Below are positions 24,403-33,225 of a stretch of DNA of 58,735 nt, one piece after another. A program made the translations under genes and the position numbers. The DNA comes from Streptosporangium pseudovulgare (GTDB lineage: Bacteria; Actinomycetota; Actinomycetes; Streptosporangiales; Streptosporangiaceae): the NCBI RefSeq assembly GCF_014648055.1, contig NZ_BMQJ01000031.1, positions 1 to 58,735 on the forward strand. The letters run 5' to 3'. Position 1 is the stretch's first letter. The number at the start of each line of letters is the position of its first letter. The notes under the pieces were generated by a model. It was not told the DNA's origin and searched no databases. It was given only the letters and a program-made list of their open reading frames with translations.

Positions 24403-24420
24403 TCTCTTGACGTCAAGAGA
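24403..24420. promoter_or_regulatory. Perfect 18-bp palindrome, MarR-type box 1
   Basis: TCTCTTGACGTCAAGAGA is a perfect palindrome 27 bases before the MFS start codon. Its core TTGACGTCAA matches the TTGA(Y/T)(G/R)TCAA form bound by many actinobacterial MarR/SlyA-type repressors. Confidence 0.7.
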
Positions 24421-24446
24421 CCCGGGAGAGCTTGCACGACATTAAC

Positions 24447-24472
24447 CTTGATGTCAAGATACTTGATGTCAA
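24447..24472. promoter_or_regulatory. Tandem MarR-type boxes 2 and 3
   Basis: Two further TTGATGTCAA cores lie at 24448-24457 and 24463-24472, spaced 15 bp apart. Box 2 is 41 bp (about four helical turns) from box 1. On the minus strand each also reads TTGACATCAA, giving possible TTGACA -35 elements. No MarR gene is adjacent. Confidence 0.65.
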
Positions 24473-24742
24473 CATGAATGGATGGAGTCGTTGTCATGTG
24501 ACCGGAGCCGTCCCGATGCGCATTCGGAGCCGGAGCCGCCCGGACGACGCCGGCTCGACCACCCGGGCAGGCCGCCTCCGGCGGAGGCGCTCGGCATCCG
24601 GCCGCTGACGCCGCCATGGCCTCGACCGGTCGGCCCGTCCACTCATCGGACGCGGGAGGCCGACCCCTGCCGGGCCCCGTACGGCGAAGCGGAAAAATAA
24701 CCCCGAAAGACATACCAGGCACATTCCAGGAAGTGGTGACCG

Positions 24743-25861
24743 ATGGCGGGAAGAGGATCGGCCGGGAAGCTCGTCGCGGGCGGGTTGGCACTGGCCGCGC
24801 TCGGGTGGGCGGTCAGGGAGGTACCGTCCGAGCTGGGCGGCCGGGCCAGGGGGGAGCGGCTGGAGCGGATGCGGCGCTCGCCGCGGTTCCGCGACGGCGC
24901 CTTCCATAACCCCGTGCCGAGCACGTACACCCCGCAGCCGAGCAGCTTCCCGGAGATGCTCAGGGAGATGGTCGCCGACGGTGACGGGCGGCGGCCGAGC
25001 GCGCCGGTGCCCCTGGTGGCGTCGCCGGCCGTACCGCCGTCGGAGAACGGCCTGAGCGCCGTCTGGTACGGCCACGCCACCACGCTGGTGGAGATCGAGG
25101 GACGGCGGGTCCTGTTCGACCCCGTGTGGAGCGACCGGGTGTCGCCGTCCCGGCTGGTCGGCCCGCGGCGGCTGCACCCGATGCCGGCCCCGATGGAGAG
25201 CCTGCCGCCGGTCGACGCGATCGTGATCTCCCACGACCACTACGACCACCTCGACCGGGCGACGGTCCGCGCGCTCACCGCGTCGCACACCGCGCCGTTC
25301 CTGGTCCCGCTCGGCATCGGCGCCCACCTGGAGCGCTGGGGCGTGCCCGCGCCGCGGATCGTCGAGCTCGACTGGGAGGAGGAGGCGAGCGTCGCGGGGC
25401 TGCGGTTCGTCTCCACCGCCGCCCGGCACTTCTCCGGGCGCACGCTCACCCGCAACGACACCCTGTGGGGGTCGTGGGCGGTCATCGGCGAGAACCGCCG
25501 GGTCTTCTACGCCGGTGACTCGGGCTACTTCGACGGCTACGCGAAGATCGGCGCGGCGCACGGCCCCTTCGACCTGACGCTCATGCCGATCGGCGCCTAC
25601 AGCCCCGCCTGGCCCGACATCCACATGACGCCGGAGGAGGCGGTCGCCGCCCACCTGGACCTGGGCGGGCGGCTGTTCCTGCCCGTCCACTGGGCGACGT
25701 TCAACCTGGCGTTCCACGCGTGGGCCGAGCCGGTCGACCGTCTCTGGCGGGAGAGCAAGGCCCGGGGCGTCGGCATCGCCGTCCCGCGGCCGGGGGACCG
25801 GATCGACGTGGACGACGTCCCGCTGGTGGAGAGCTGGTGGGAGATGTTCGGCCCCCGCTGA
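24743..25861 (+). CDS. MBL-fold metallohydrolase, NAPE-PLD/UlaG-like
   Basis: A 372-aa protein with an N-terminal hydrophobic segment (~8-24) that may anchor it, then a metallo-beta-lactamase fold. Motifs are YGHATTLVEIEGRRVLFDPV, the di-metal site SHDHYDHLD (~161-169), ARHFSGR, FYAGDSGYFDGY and LPVHWATFNLAFHAW. This motif order matches N-acyl-phosphatidylethanolamine phospholipase D-like enzymes and related L-ascorbate-6-phosphate lactonases. A lipid phosphodiesterase role is possible but not shown. ATG 24743 is preceded by AGGAAG at a wide spacing. A hairpin follows the stop, so it is separate from the cslA operon. Confidence 0.87.
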   Translation: MAGRGSAGKLVAGGLALAALGWAVREVPSELGGRARGERLERMRRSPRFRDGAFHNPVPSTYTPQPSSFPEMLREMVADGDGRRPSAPVPLVASPAVPPSENGLSAVWYGHATTLVEIEGRRVLFDPVWSDRVSPSRLVGPRRLHPMPAPMESLPPVDAIVISHDHYDHLDRATVRALTASHTAPFLVPLGIGAHLERWGVPAPRIVELDWEEEASVAGLRFVSTAARHFSGRTLTRNDTLWGSWAVIGENRRVFYAGDSGYFDGYAKIGAAHGPFDLTLMPIGAYSPAWPDIHMTPEEAVAAHLDLGGRLFLPVHWATFNLAFHAWAEPVDRLWRESKARGVGIAVPRPGDRIDVDDVPLVESWWEMFGPR

Positions 25862-25899
25862 TCGTACGGTCCCGCCGGCTGTACGGTCCCCGCTGACCG

Positions 25900-25919
25900 C
25901 TCGGCCCGCGGAGGCCGAG
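25900..25919. terminator. Hairpin after the MBL-fold gene
   Basis: CTCGGCC (25900-25906) pairs with GGCCGAG (25913-25919) over a 6-base loop, 38 bases past the stop. The 262-base gap continues with a lower-GC stretch containing TATGAT at 26000-26005, a likely -10 for cslA with a ~110-base leader. No matching -35 is seen. Confidence 0.6.
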
Positions 25920-26123
25920 GGTCGACCTGAAATACCTAGATCAAGGCGGAAAATCCCCCTACAGAAGGAAGAAGACGGGTTTCGGGCTGCTGATCGCAAT
26001 ATGATGTCCCCCTGTTTACCGATCTTCGATCCGGCCTGACGGCGCTGTGCGCGCGGCCGATGCGAACCAGCCTGGGGGGACAGTGCGGCGCTTCGTTGTG
26101 CCCGCGATGAGGCGGCCGGACTG

Positions 26124-27878
26124 ATGAGGGCGGCCGGGCGGAGGGCTGGGCGGGGGACGGCCGGGGCGATGCGCCCGGTCGAACCCACGAAGATCATCCT
26201 CTACGACTACGAGCGGTTCAGCAGGCTCGCCGGGCCGGTGACCGAGCCTGAGCCGGGCCTGCCGTACCGGGTGCGCTACCGGTCGATGCTGGCCGCCGAG
26301 CCGCACCGGGTGCGGGCCGTGCTGCTGATGACGGCCGCGCTCATCGTGGAGTTCACGATGATGGTGTGGCTGCTGCTGCCCGCCCACTGGACGGTCCGCC
26401 CCGACCCCTACGGCACGCTCCCGTGGTACGTGCCGGCCGCGGACAGGGCCATGCTGGTCATGATCGCGCTGATCGAGATCTTCCGCCTGGTCAGCGTGAT
26501 CTCCAACGTGCACGCCATGCTGGCGGCCAGGGACCCCGTCCCGGTCGCGCCCGAGCCGGGCACCCGGGTGGCCTTCATCACCACCTGCGTGCCCGGCAAG
26601 GAGCCGCTGGAGATGGTCCGGGAGACCCTGGCCGCCGCCCTGCGGGTCCGCCACGACGGCGTCCTCCACGTATGGCTCCTGGACGAGGGCGACGACCCGG
26701 AGATCCGCGAGATGTGCGAGTGGATGGGCGTCCGCCACTTCAGCCGCAGAGGCGTGCCCCACTGGAACCAGCCCAAGGGGGCCTTCCGGGCGAAGACCAA
26801 GCACGGCAACTACAACAGCTGGCTGGACGCGCACGGCGACGACTACGACTTCTTCGTCTCGGTCGACACCGACCACGTTCCGCTTCCGGAGTTCTGCGAG
26901 CGCATGCTCGGCTACTTCCGCGACCCCCGGGTGGCCTTCGTCGTCGGGCCGCAGGTCTACGGCAACTACACCTCGGCGGTCACCAAGGCCGCCGAGAGCC
27001 AGCAGTTCCTGTTCCACTCCCTCATCCAGCGGGCCGGCAACCGGTACGGCGCGCCGATGTTCGTCGGCACCAACAACGCCGTGCGGATCAGGGCGATCAA
27101 GCGGATCGGCGGGCTGTACGACTCGATCACCGAGGACATGGCCACCGGCATCGAGTTCCACCGCTCCCGCGACCCCGAGACGGGCGAGCGCTGGATGTCG
27201 GTCTACACCCCCGACGTGCTCGCCGTGGGGGAGGGCCCGTCGTCGTGGACCGACTTCTTCAGCCAGCAGCTGCGCTGGAGCCGGGGCACCTACGAGACGC
27301 TGCTCACCCAGTTCTGGAAGGCGGTCTTCCAGCTGTCGCCGGGACGGCTGTTCAACTACACGCTGATGGTGACGTTCTATCCGATGTCCGCGCTCAACTG
27401 GCTGCTGGCCGGACTCAGCGCGACCCTGTTCATGGCCGTCGGCGGCTCGGGCGTGATCGTGCCGATGGACGTGTGGCTGATGCTGTACGGCGACGCGGCC
27501 CTGCTGCAGGTCATGCTCTACACCTGGAACCGGCGGCACAACGTCAGCCCGCACGAGCCGGAAGGCTCCTCCGGGGTGGCCGGGATGGTGATGTCGGCGC
27601 TGTCGGCCCCCATCTACGTGGCGTCGCTGATCGGGGCCGCGCTGCGCCGGCCGAGCAGGTTCGTGGTCACCCCCAAGGGCGACTCGGCCAGCCCCGACCG
27701 GCTCGCCACCTTCCGCATCCACCTGTGGTGGGCGCTGATCTTCGGCGCCGGGCTGCTGCTCGCCGCCGTCTGGACCGGTCACGTGCACCTGGTCATGACC
27801 CTGTGGGCGGTCCTCGCCCTCGTGATCTGCCTGGGGCCCGTGGCCACCTGGGCCTGGAACAGCCGGGGTGCCCGTTGA
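26124..27878 (+). CDS. cslA: Cellulose synthase-like GT2 glycosyltransferase CslA
   Basis: A 584-aa membrane GT2 enzyme. Two helices (~64-87, ~109-133) precede the cytoplasmic catalytic domain, which shows DEGDD (~187), DTD (~248-250), TED (~336) and QQLRW (~381-385), the full processive-synthase signature. Further helices follow (~405-570). In Streptomyces CslA makes a beta-glucan-like polymer at hyphal tips and works with the copper oxidase GlxA; the same pairing follows here. The start could be ATG 26124 or ATG 26169. The stop overlaps the glxA start. Nucleotide-sugar specificity is not determinable from sequence. Confidence 0.92.
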   Translation: MRAAGRRAGRGTAGAMRPVEPTKIILYDYERFSRLAGPVTEPEPGLPYRVRYRSMLAAEPHRVRAVLLMTAALIVEFTMMVWLLLPAHWTVRPDPYGTLPWYVPAADRAMLVMIALIEIFRLVSVISNVHAMLAARDPVPVAPEPGTRVAFITTCVPGKEPLEMVRETLAAALRVRHDGVLHVWLLDEGDDPEIREMCEWMGVRHFSRRGVPHWNQPKGAFRAKTKHGNYNSWLDAHGDDYDFFVSVDTDHVPLPEFCERMLGYFRDPRVAFVVGPQVYGNYTSAVTKAAESQQFLFHSLIQRAGNRYGAPMFVGTNNAVRIRAIKRIGGLYDSITEDMATGIEFHRSRDPETGERWMSVYTPDVLAVGEGPSSWTDFFSQQLRWSRGTYETLLTQFWKAVFQLSPGRLFNYTLMVTFYPMSALNWLLAGLSATLFMAVGGSGVIVPMDVWLMLYGDAALLQVMLYTWNRRHNVSPHEPEGSSGVAGMVMSALSAPIYVASLIGAALRRPSRFVVTPKGDSASPDRLATFRIHLWWALIFGAGLLLAAVWTGHVHLVMTLWAVLALVICLGPVATWAWNSRGAR

Positions 27879-30043
27879 GCCGTCTGCGCAAGAACCTCAT
27901 CGCCGCCGCCGTGGTGACCGCGGTGCTGGGGGTGAACGTCCCCGCCATGGCCGGGTTCGCCTCCCGGCGGTGGCACGACTACAAGATCAACACCGATGAC
28001 TACAAGGCGCGCAACGGCCACTGGGATCTGCTCGACATCCCCGACGAGTACAAGGTCAACGCCATCCACGCGGCGCTGCTGCGCACCGGCAAGGTGCTCA
28101 TCGTCGCCGGGTCGGGCAACAACGCCGCCAACTTCGACAAGGGCACCTTCAAGACCGTCATCTGGGACCCGTCCAGACCCGGGCGGCCGGGGGAGTTCAA
28201 GCTGGTGCCGACGCCGGTGGACCTCTTCTGCTCGGGGCACGTGTTCCTGCCGAACGGCAACCTCCTCATCGCCGGCGGCACCCTCCGCTTCGAGGTGCTC
28301 AAGAGCAAGGTGAAGCGGGCCGGCGGCGCCCTGGTGATCAAGAACGAGAATCCCGACGCCGGGCCCCGCGTGCTGCGCGCAGGCACGCTGGTCGCAGAAC
28401 CCGGCGGGCGGCTCTACCGCACCACCGCGGCCGTCACGGTGCCGCCCGCCACGAAGACCGAGACCGGTGTGCCCGGCCGGGTCCGGGTCAGGCCCAGCGA
28501 GACCAAGGTCTTCGCCGAGGCCACCGTCGAGGGCGCGCCCGGCCTGCTCGACACCGGTGGCCGCATGGTCAAGTACGAGATCCAGGGGCTGACCCGCCGC
28601 GAGCGGCGTGACCTGTACGCCATGGGTGGCGCCATGACCATGGACAAGCAGGACTACCAGGGCATCAGGGACGCCTTCGAGTTCGACCCGGTCGCCGAGC
28701 GCTACATCCGGGTCCCGAACATGGCCGAGGGCCGCTGGTACCCCACCATGACCGCCCTGCCCGACGGGAAGGTGATGACGGTCTCCGGCCTGGACACCGT
28801 CGGGCAGATCACCCGGGACAACGAGATCTACGACCCCGCCACGAAGACCTGGTCGCCCGGCCCCAGGCGGTTCTTCCCCACCTACCCGGCGCTGTTCCTG
28901 CTGGACGACGGCACCCTCTTCTTCTCCGGCATGAACGCCGGGTACGGCCCCGGCCAGCTCGCGCTGCGCCCGCCGGGCATCTGGGACTACCTCCGGGACA
29001 CCGACCGCCTGGTGCGGACGCCCGGCGCGCCCGGCGGCAAGGCGCCCGACGAGATGGAGGCTTTCGCCCCCGTCCCCGGGCTGCCCGAGCCGGAGCTCAA
29101 CGAGACCGGCGCCTCGGTGCTGCTGCCCCCGGCACAGGACCAGCGGATCATGGTGATGGGCGGCGGCCCGGTCGGCGAGCGCCAGCCCGGCCAGAAGAAC
29201 GCCACCGACCGGACGGCCATCATCGACTTCAAGGACCCCGGCCCCCACTACGAGCGCGGCCCGAACCTCTCCCACCCCGTCCGCTACCCGTCGGCGGTCC
29301 TGCTGCCCGACGACACGGTCTTCTCCTCCCACGGGTCGGGCAACTACCGCGGCCGGGGCGGCAGCGACGTGCTGCGGGCGGAGGTCTACCGGCCCGCCAC
29401 CAACACCTTCCACGAGGCCGCCGCCCCCTCGGTGGGCCGCAACTACCACTCCGAGGGCCTGCTGCTGCCGGACGGCCGGGTGCTCAGCATGGGTTCCGAC
29501 CCGCTCTTCGGAGACAGGGCCGGCACGATGCCCGGCACCTTCGAGCAGAGGGTCGAGGTCTACAGCCCGGCCTACCTGTTCAACGGGGAGAAGCGGCCGG
29601 AGTTCACCGACGGCCGCCAGGAGCTGAGGCCGGGCGGCCGGGGCGGGTTCAAGACGCCCGACGCCGCGCGCATCACGGAGATCCGCCTGATGCGGCCCAG
29701 CGCGGTCACCCATGTCACCGACGTCGAGCAGCGCTCCATCAAGCTGGACTTCACCCGCGTGCCCAGCGGCGTCGTGGTCACGATCCCGTCGAACCCCGCG
29801 CTGGTGCCGCCCGGCTGGTACATGCTGTTCGGGGTCACGGCCAAGGGCACCCCGTCCCAGGGCCGCTGGGTTCACGTGCAGCAGGCCTCGACCGGCCGCT
29901 CCCGCCGGACGAACCAAGCGAACCGGACGGGTCAGGCGAACCGGACGGGTCAGACGGGCCGGACAGGGCAGGCGGACCCGGTGGATCAGGCCGGCCGGGC
30001 GGTCCAGCCGGGTCCGGAAGACCGGACAGCTCAAGGAGGATGA
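27875..30043 (+). CDS. glxA: GlxA-type radical copper oxidase
   Basis: A 722-aa oxidase of the galactose oxidase/glyoxal oxidase class. An N-terminal hydrophobic segment (~7-28) is followed by a seven-bladed propeller. By motif comparison with galactose oxidase, the Tyr-Cys cofactor would form from Cys119 (DLFCSGH) and Tyr289 (GRWYPT, with Trp288 beside it). Copper ligands would be Tyr524-His525 (GRNYHSEG) and His613 (THVTDVEQR), so all active-site residues are present. The start is TTG 27875, overlapping the cslA stop (TTGA), so the two are coupled. An unusual ~50-residue C-terminal tail with repeated Asn-Arg-Thr-Gly-Gln follows the last blade. It oxidises an alcohol or aldehyde, probably on the CslA glycan, making H2O2. 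Confidence 0.93.
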   Translation: MSRLRKNLIAAAVVTAVLGVNVPAMAGFASRRWHDYKINTDDYKARNGHWDLLDIPDEYKVNAIHAALLRTGKVLIVAGSGNNAANFDKGTFKTVIWDPSRPGRPGEFKLVPTPVDLFCSGHVFLPNGNLLIAGGTLRFEVLKSKVKRAGGALVIKNENPDAGPRVLRAGTLVAEPGGRLYRTTAAVTVPPATKTETGVPGRVRVRPSETKVFAEATVEGAPGLLDTGGRMVKYEIQGLTRRERRDLYAMGGAMTMDKQDYQGIRDAFEFDPVAERYIRVPNMAEGRWYPTMTALPDGKVMTVSGLDTVGQITRDNEIYDPATKTWSPGPRRFFPTYPALFLLDDGTLFFSGMNAGYGPGQLALRPPGIWDYLRDTDRLVRTPGAPGGKAPDEMEAFAPVPGLPEPELNETGASVLLPPAQDQRIMVMGGGPVGERQPGQKNATDRTAIIDFKDPGPHYERGPNLSHPVRYPSAVLLPDDTVFSSHGSGNYRGRGGSDVLRAEVYRPATNTFHEAAAPSVGRNYHSEGLLLPDGRVLSMGSDPLFGDRAGTMPGTFEQRVEVYSPAYLFNGEKRPEFTDGRQELRPGGRGGFKTPDAARITEIRLMRPSAVTHVTDVEQRSIKLDFTRVPSGVVVTIPSNPALVPPGWYMLFGVTAKGTPSQGRWVHVQQASTGRSRRTNQANRTGQANRTGQTGRTGQADPVDQAGRAVQPGPEDRTAQGG

Positions 30044-30045
30044 CG

Positions 30046-31047
30046 ATGAACAGGTACGGCCGCGCCGCCGCGGCGCTGGCGTTCGCGCTCGCGGTGGCGG
30101 CCTGCTCCGGGGACCCCGAGTCCTCTACGGCCCCGCCCGCCGCCTCCGCCGGGGCGAAGACCGCCTCCGGCGCGACGCGCTTCTACGTCGACGCCGACGG
30201 CGCCGCGGCCAGGGAGTTGCGCCGGGTCACCGAGCAGGGCCGTACCGAGGAGGCCGCGCTGCTGAAGAAGATCGCCGAGCGACCGGCCGCGATCTGGATC
30301 GGCGACCGGGACCCCCACGACCGGGTGCGCGACATCACCGCCGCGGCGCAGCGGGCGGGTCAGATGCCGGTCCTGGTCGCCTACCACATCCCCGACCGTG
30401 ACTGCGGGCGGTTCTCCGCAGGCGGCGCCGCCGACGCCGGCGAGTACCGCACCTGGATCGCCCGGTTCGCCGAGGGCATCGGCGACCGGCCCGCCTGGGT
30501 CGTCGTCGAACCCGACGCCCTGGCCCACATCCTGGACGACTGCACCCGGGGCGGCCGGGCCGCCGAACGGCTCGGCCTGCTCCGCGAGGCCGTCCAGACG
30601 CTCAAGCGGCGGCCCGCCATCCGGGTCTACCTCGACGCGGGCAACGCCGGGTGGATCGCCGACCCCGCCGCCTGGGTCGAGCCGATGCGCGAGGCCGGGG
30701 CGGAGGAGGCCGACGGCTTCGCCTTCAACGTCAGCAACTTCTTCACCACCGAGGAGAGCACCGAGGCCGCCCGCCGCCTGTCCGACGGCCTCGGCGGGGC
30801 ACACTTCGTGATCGACACCTCCCGCAACGGCAACGGCCCGCTGCGCGAGGGCGGCGACTCCTGGTGCAACCCGAAGGGCCGGGCACTCGGCGCGGAGCCG
30901 ACCACCGAGACCGGGGACGAACGGCTGGACGCCCTGCTGTGGGTCAAACGGCCGGGGGAGTCCGACGGCGAGTGCGGCCGGGGCGAGCCGAAGGCGGGCG
31001 ACTGGTTCCACGGCTATGCCCTGGACCTGGTCCGCAACACCCGCTGA
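30046..31047 (+). CDS. cslZ: GH6 endoglucanase-like lipoprotein
   Basis: A 333-aa secreted lipoprotein: signal and lipobox ALAVAAC-SG place the lipidated Cys near residue 20. The remainder is a GH6 catalytic domain with YHIPDRDCGRFSAGG, VVVEPDALAHI, YLDAGNAGW, FVIDTSRNGNGP, WCNPKGRALG and LLWVKRPGESDGEC. The catalytic acid is the Asp of DRDC. In Streptomyces a GH6 protein encoded after cslA-glxA is thought to process the tip glycan. ATG 30046 has AAGGAGG six bases upstream; ATG 30040 overlaps that ribosome site and is unlikely. It is very close to the glxA stop, hence the same operon. Confidence 0.9.
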   Translation: MNRYGRAAAALAFALAVAACSGDPESSTAPPAASAGAKTASGATRFYVDADGAAARELRRVTEQGRTEEAALLKKIAERPAAIWIGDRDPHDRVRDITAAAQRAGQMPVLVAYHIPDRDCGRFSAGGAADAGEYRTWIARFAEGIGDRPAWVVVEPDALAHILDDCTRGGRAAERLGLLREAVQTLKRRPAIRVYLDAGNAGWIADPAAWVEPMREAGAEEADGFAFNVSNFFTTEESTEAARRLSDGLGGAHFVIDTSRNGNGPLREGGDSWCNPKGRALGAEPTTETGDERLDALLWVKRPGESDGECGRGEPKAGDWFHGYALDLVRNTR

Positions 31048-31263
31048 CGCCGCTCCCGCCCCGGCCGCCGCCGCCCGTCTCCGACCGGCCTGTGGCGCCG
31101 TTCCAGCCCCGGGCCGTTCGCCGACACGGCTTTCCGGCCGGGATGTCACCTGCCCCACGGGGTGACGTCCTGATTCGTTATCCGCCCGATATTGCAGAGG
31201 AAGATTGTTTCGCAGGAGATTGACCGCAGTCGTTGATTCCCTGACCCCCCGGAGTCTCCTGCG

Positions 31264-33225
31264 ATGCGCAGATGGAAGACAGTCCTGATCGCCCTGGCGG
31301 TGGCCGTACCCTCCGGCGCGCTGCCCGCGGCGGCCGCGCGATCCGCGGCCGCGCCGATCCAGAACAACGAGACCCAGCCGGTGTACTCGCGCGCCGACGC
31401 CGTGACCCAGACCGTGTTCGTCGAGGTCGCGGATACGGACAGCGACGCGGACGGCCGGCTCGACCGGGTCGCCGTCGACATCATGCGGCCCAAGGAGACC
31501 GAGTCCGGGCTGAAGGTCCCGGTCATCATGGAGGCCAGCCCCTACTACGCCGGCGGCAACGACGTGCCCAACCACGTCGTCGACCTCGACGGCTCCGACC
31601 CGGCGGGCATGGACTACCGGCGCAACAAGTTCAACGAGCTGCGCGACGAGATGTTCGGCCTCGACGAGCGGCAGGGCGCCGCCCGCGCCGACCAGCCGCC
31701 CTTCCCGGGTTACTACGACAACTACTTCGTCCCCCGCGGCTACGCCGTCGCGCTGGTGGAGAACCTCGGCTCGGGCCGCGCGACCGGCTGCCCGACGACC
31801 GGCCTGCCCAACGAGACCGCCGGCCCCAAGGCCGCCATCGACTGGCTCAACGGCCGCGCCCGCGGCTTCGACGCCGACGGCAACGAGGTCAGGGCGACCT
31901 GGTCCACCGGGAACGTCGGCATGATCGGTGTCTCCTACAACGGCACCCTGCCCAACGCCGTGGCCGCCACCGGCGTCAAGGGCCTCAAGACGATCGTGCC
32001 GATCGCCGGGATCTCGTCCTGGTACGACTACTACCGCTCCGGCGGCGGCGTGGTCGCCCCCGGCGGCTTCCAGGGCGAGGACGCCGACGTGCTCGCCCGC
32101 TACGTCCTCACCCGGGAGAACGGCCAGGAGGCCTGCGGCAGGCTGATGGACGCGATCGAGCGCGACCAGGACCGCGTCACCGGCGACTACACCGCCTTCT
32201 GGGCCGCCCGCGACTACCTCCGCGACGTGAACAGGGTCCGCGCCAGCGTCTTCCTCGTCCACGGCCTCAACGACTGGAACGTCAAGACCTCCCAGGCGGT
32301 GCGGTGGTGGGACGCCCTGGCAAGGCGGGGCGTGCCGCGCAAGATCTGGCTGCACCAGGGGGCCCACTTCAACCCCTTCTCCTTCGCCGACCGCAACGCC
32401 GAGTGGCTGCGCCAGCTGCACCGCTGGTTCGACTTCAACCTGTACGGCCTGCGCAACGGCATCATGGACGAGCCGCAGGCCGACGTGGAGTCCGGTCCGG
32501 GCCAGTGGGGGCGGTACGCCTCCTGGCCGCTGCCCGGCACCCGCGACGTGACGCTGCGCCTGTCCGCCGGGAAGGCCGGAGAGGACGGCGGCAACGGCGC
32601 CCTGGGCGCCGAGGGGCGGCGCGGCCACGCGATCGAGTCGTTCACCGACCAGAACGTCCGCACCGCCGAGCAGCTCGCCGCGGACGTCACCGCCACCGAC
32701 CCCAACCGCCTGGCCTACCTGTCGCCCGCCCTGACCAAGGACGTCCGGATCTCCGGCACCCCGGCCGTGTCGGTCCGGGCGGCCTACGCCAAGGGGCGCT
32801 CGCCGTACCTGACGGCGCTGCTCGTGGACTACGGCACCGACGCCCGCGCCTACGGCCGAGTCGCCTACGACGCCACCCCGGTCTGCTACGGCCAGGGCGT
32901 GCCCGGTGACACCGGCTGCGCCCGCCTGGCCCGGCACGTCACGGAGACCGCCCCCTACAAGATCATCACCAGGGGGTGGCTCGACGTCCGCAACCGCCAC
33001 TCGGCCGCGCGGACCGAGCCGCTGCGTGAGGGCCGCTTCTACGACTTCGACCTGAACCTCCAGCCCAACGACTACATCGTCAAGGCCGGGCACCGGATCG
33101 GCGTCGTGCTCATCTCCACCGACCACGACTTCACCCTCCGCCTGCCCGCCGGGACCGCCGTCTCGGTCGACCCGGGCGCGAGCTCGGTGAGACTGCCCCT
33201 GGCCGGCGGCCGATCCGCCCTGTGA
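31264..33225 (+). CDS. Secreted Xaa-Pro dipeptidyl-peptidase (S15 family)
   Basis: A 653-aa exported serine peptidase: signal peptide ~1-28, then an alpha/beta-hydrolase domain with nucleophile Ser about 224 (GVSYNGT), Asp about 337 (HGLNDWNVK) and His about 368 (HQGAHFNP). A C-terminal jelly-roll domain (~450-640) is typical of X-Pro/CocE-type S15 enzymes. It cleaves N-terminal Xaa-Pro dipeptides or related acyl bonds. ATG 31264 has GGAG about 10 bases upstream. In the 216-base gap before it, GTCACC (31145-31150) and GGTGAC (31161-31166) form an inverted repeat that may regulate it. The stop overlaps the next start (GTGA). Confidence 0.9.
   Translation: MRRWKTVLIALAVAVPSGALPAAAARSAAAPIQNNETQPVYSRADAVTQTVFVEVADTDSDADGRLDRVAVDIMRPKETESGLKVPVIMEASPYYAGGNDVPNHVVDLDGSDPAGMDYRRNKFNELRDEMFGLDERQGAARADQPPFPGYYDNYFVPRGYAVALVENLGSGRATGCPTTGLPNETAGPKAAIDWLNGRARGFDADGNEVRATWSTGNVGMIGVSYNGTLPNAVAATGVKGLKTIVPIAGISSWYDYYRSGGGVVAPGGFQGEDADVLARYVLTRENGQEACGRLMDAIERDQDRVTGDYTAFWAARDYLRDVNRVRASVFLVHGLNDWNVKTSQAVRWWDALARRGVPRKIWLHQGAHFNPFSFADRNAEWLRQLHRWFDFNLYGLRNGIMDEPQADVESGPGQWGRYASWPLPGTRDVTLRLSAGKAGEDGGNGALGAEGRRGHAIESFTDQNVRTAEQLAADVTATDPNRLAYLSPALTKDVRISGTPAVSVRAAYAKGRSPYLTALLVDYGTDARAYGRVAYDATPVCYGQGVPGDTGCARLARHVTETAPYKIITRGWLDVRNRHSAARTEPLREGRFYDFDLNLQPNDYIVKAGHRIGVVLISTDHDFTLRLPAGTAVSVDPGASSVRLPLAGGRSAL

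Noticed and set aside
24482..24700. Small plus-strand ORF in the gap beside the MarR-type boxes as a lost marR
   Set aside because: The translation has no helix-turn-helix and is Pro/Arg-rich; no MarR similarity is visible.
26366..30043. 1225-residue frame that runs through cslA into glxA
   Set aside because: The first ~500 codons are the wrong frame of cslA; only the part from TTG 27875 is glxA.
30031..33126. 1031-aa minus-strand ORF across the GH6 and S15 genes
   Set aside because: Antisense to two well-supported enzymes; low-complexity composition.
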